Assembly: GCA_902479205.1 (NCBI GenBank)
Contig: CABSNX010000136.1
Coordinates: forward strand, 1-5,508
Direction of reading: 5' to 3'
Source of the DNA: an uncultured Collinsella sp.
GTDB taxonomy: Bacteria; Actinomycetota; Coriobacteriia; Coriobacteriales; Coriobacteriaceae
Length of the DNA: 5,508 nt
Shown here piece after piece: positions 5,454-5,508 of the stretch; within the stretch, counting starts at the first letter, position 1, and each line of letters begins with the position of its first letter. Both the position numbers and the translations under genes were made by a program. Under the pieces are notes generated by a model. It was not told where the DNA came from. It saw only the letters and a program-made list of their open reading frames with translations, and searched no databases.

Positions 5454-5508
5454 TTAGTAGTCGAACTGGTGGTAGTAGCGGCGGTACTTGAGGTTGTGCT
5501 TGGTGACC
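5454..5508 (-). CDS. 3' end of an unidentified minus-strand gene
   Basis: The last 17 codons and a TAA (5454-5456) of a gene entering from the right edge, ending VTKHNLKYRRYYHQFDY. Codon use (CTC, AAG, TAC, CGC) matches the other genes, and a strong terminator in the same direction follows, so it is likely a true gene end. The tail is basic and tyrosine-rich. I do not recognise the protein from this piece. It is convergent with the exporter operon. Confidence 0.6.
   Translation of the reverse strand, partial: VTKHNLKYRRYYHQFDY

Overview
The window looks like a chromosomal segment of a moderately GC-rich anaerobic actinobacterium, most likely a Coriobacteriia member close to Collinsella. This rests on codon choice (GCC/GGC/CTC-rich genes), strong Shine-Dalgarno sites, and the style of the two main proteins. 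It is an inference from recognition; no search was run. I see no phage genes, insertion sequence, CRISPR array or RNA gene.

Layout. At the left edge (1-30, minus strand) lie the first ten codons of a gene with an excellent ribosome binding site; the start resembles HisZ. A gene-free stretch of about 395 bp follows. It holds a plus-strand hairpin terminator (71-96), one copy of a 50-nt palindromic repeat (214-263), and a candidate promoter (357-385) for the main operon. The operon runs on the plus strand: an MMPL/RND-type exporter of about 708 residues (426-2552, TTG start), then, 32 bp later, an exported YhgE/Pip-like protein with X-X-X-Leu-X-X-Gly heptad repeats (from 2585). The second gene has an in-frame TAG at 4736-4738. 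The same reading frame continues for 91 further codons, with intact repeats and a plausible C-terminal domain, to 5014. The stop sits exactly where neighbouring repeats carry CAG, so a single C-to-T change most simply explains it. A hairpin terminator at 5062-5098 ends the operon.

From 5125 to 5341 comes a cluster of four diverged copies of the same 50-nt palindrome seen upstream. The first three start exactly 62 bp apart; the fourth is inverted and abuts the third. The cluster lies between convergent transcription units: a minus-strand terminator (5370-5400) serves a gene entering from the right, of which only the last 17 codons (to 5454) are in the window.

The two operon genes probably act together at the cell envelope: an energy-coupled membrane exporter and an elongated, signal-peptide-bearing partner that could span or organise the cell wall. 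Their cargo cannot be read from this window. The two observations most worth following are the nonsense codon in the partner protein and the previously unnamed (to me) palindromic repeat family on both flanks of the operon.
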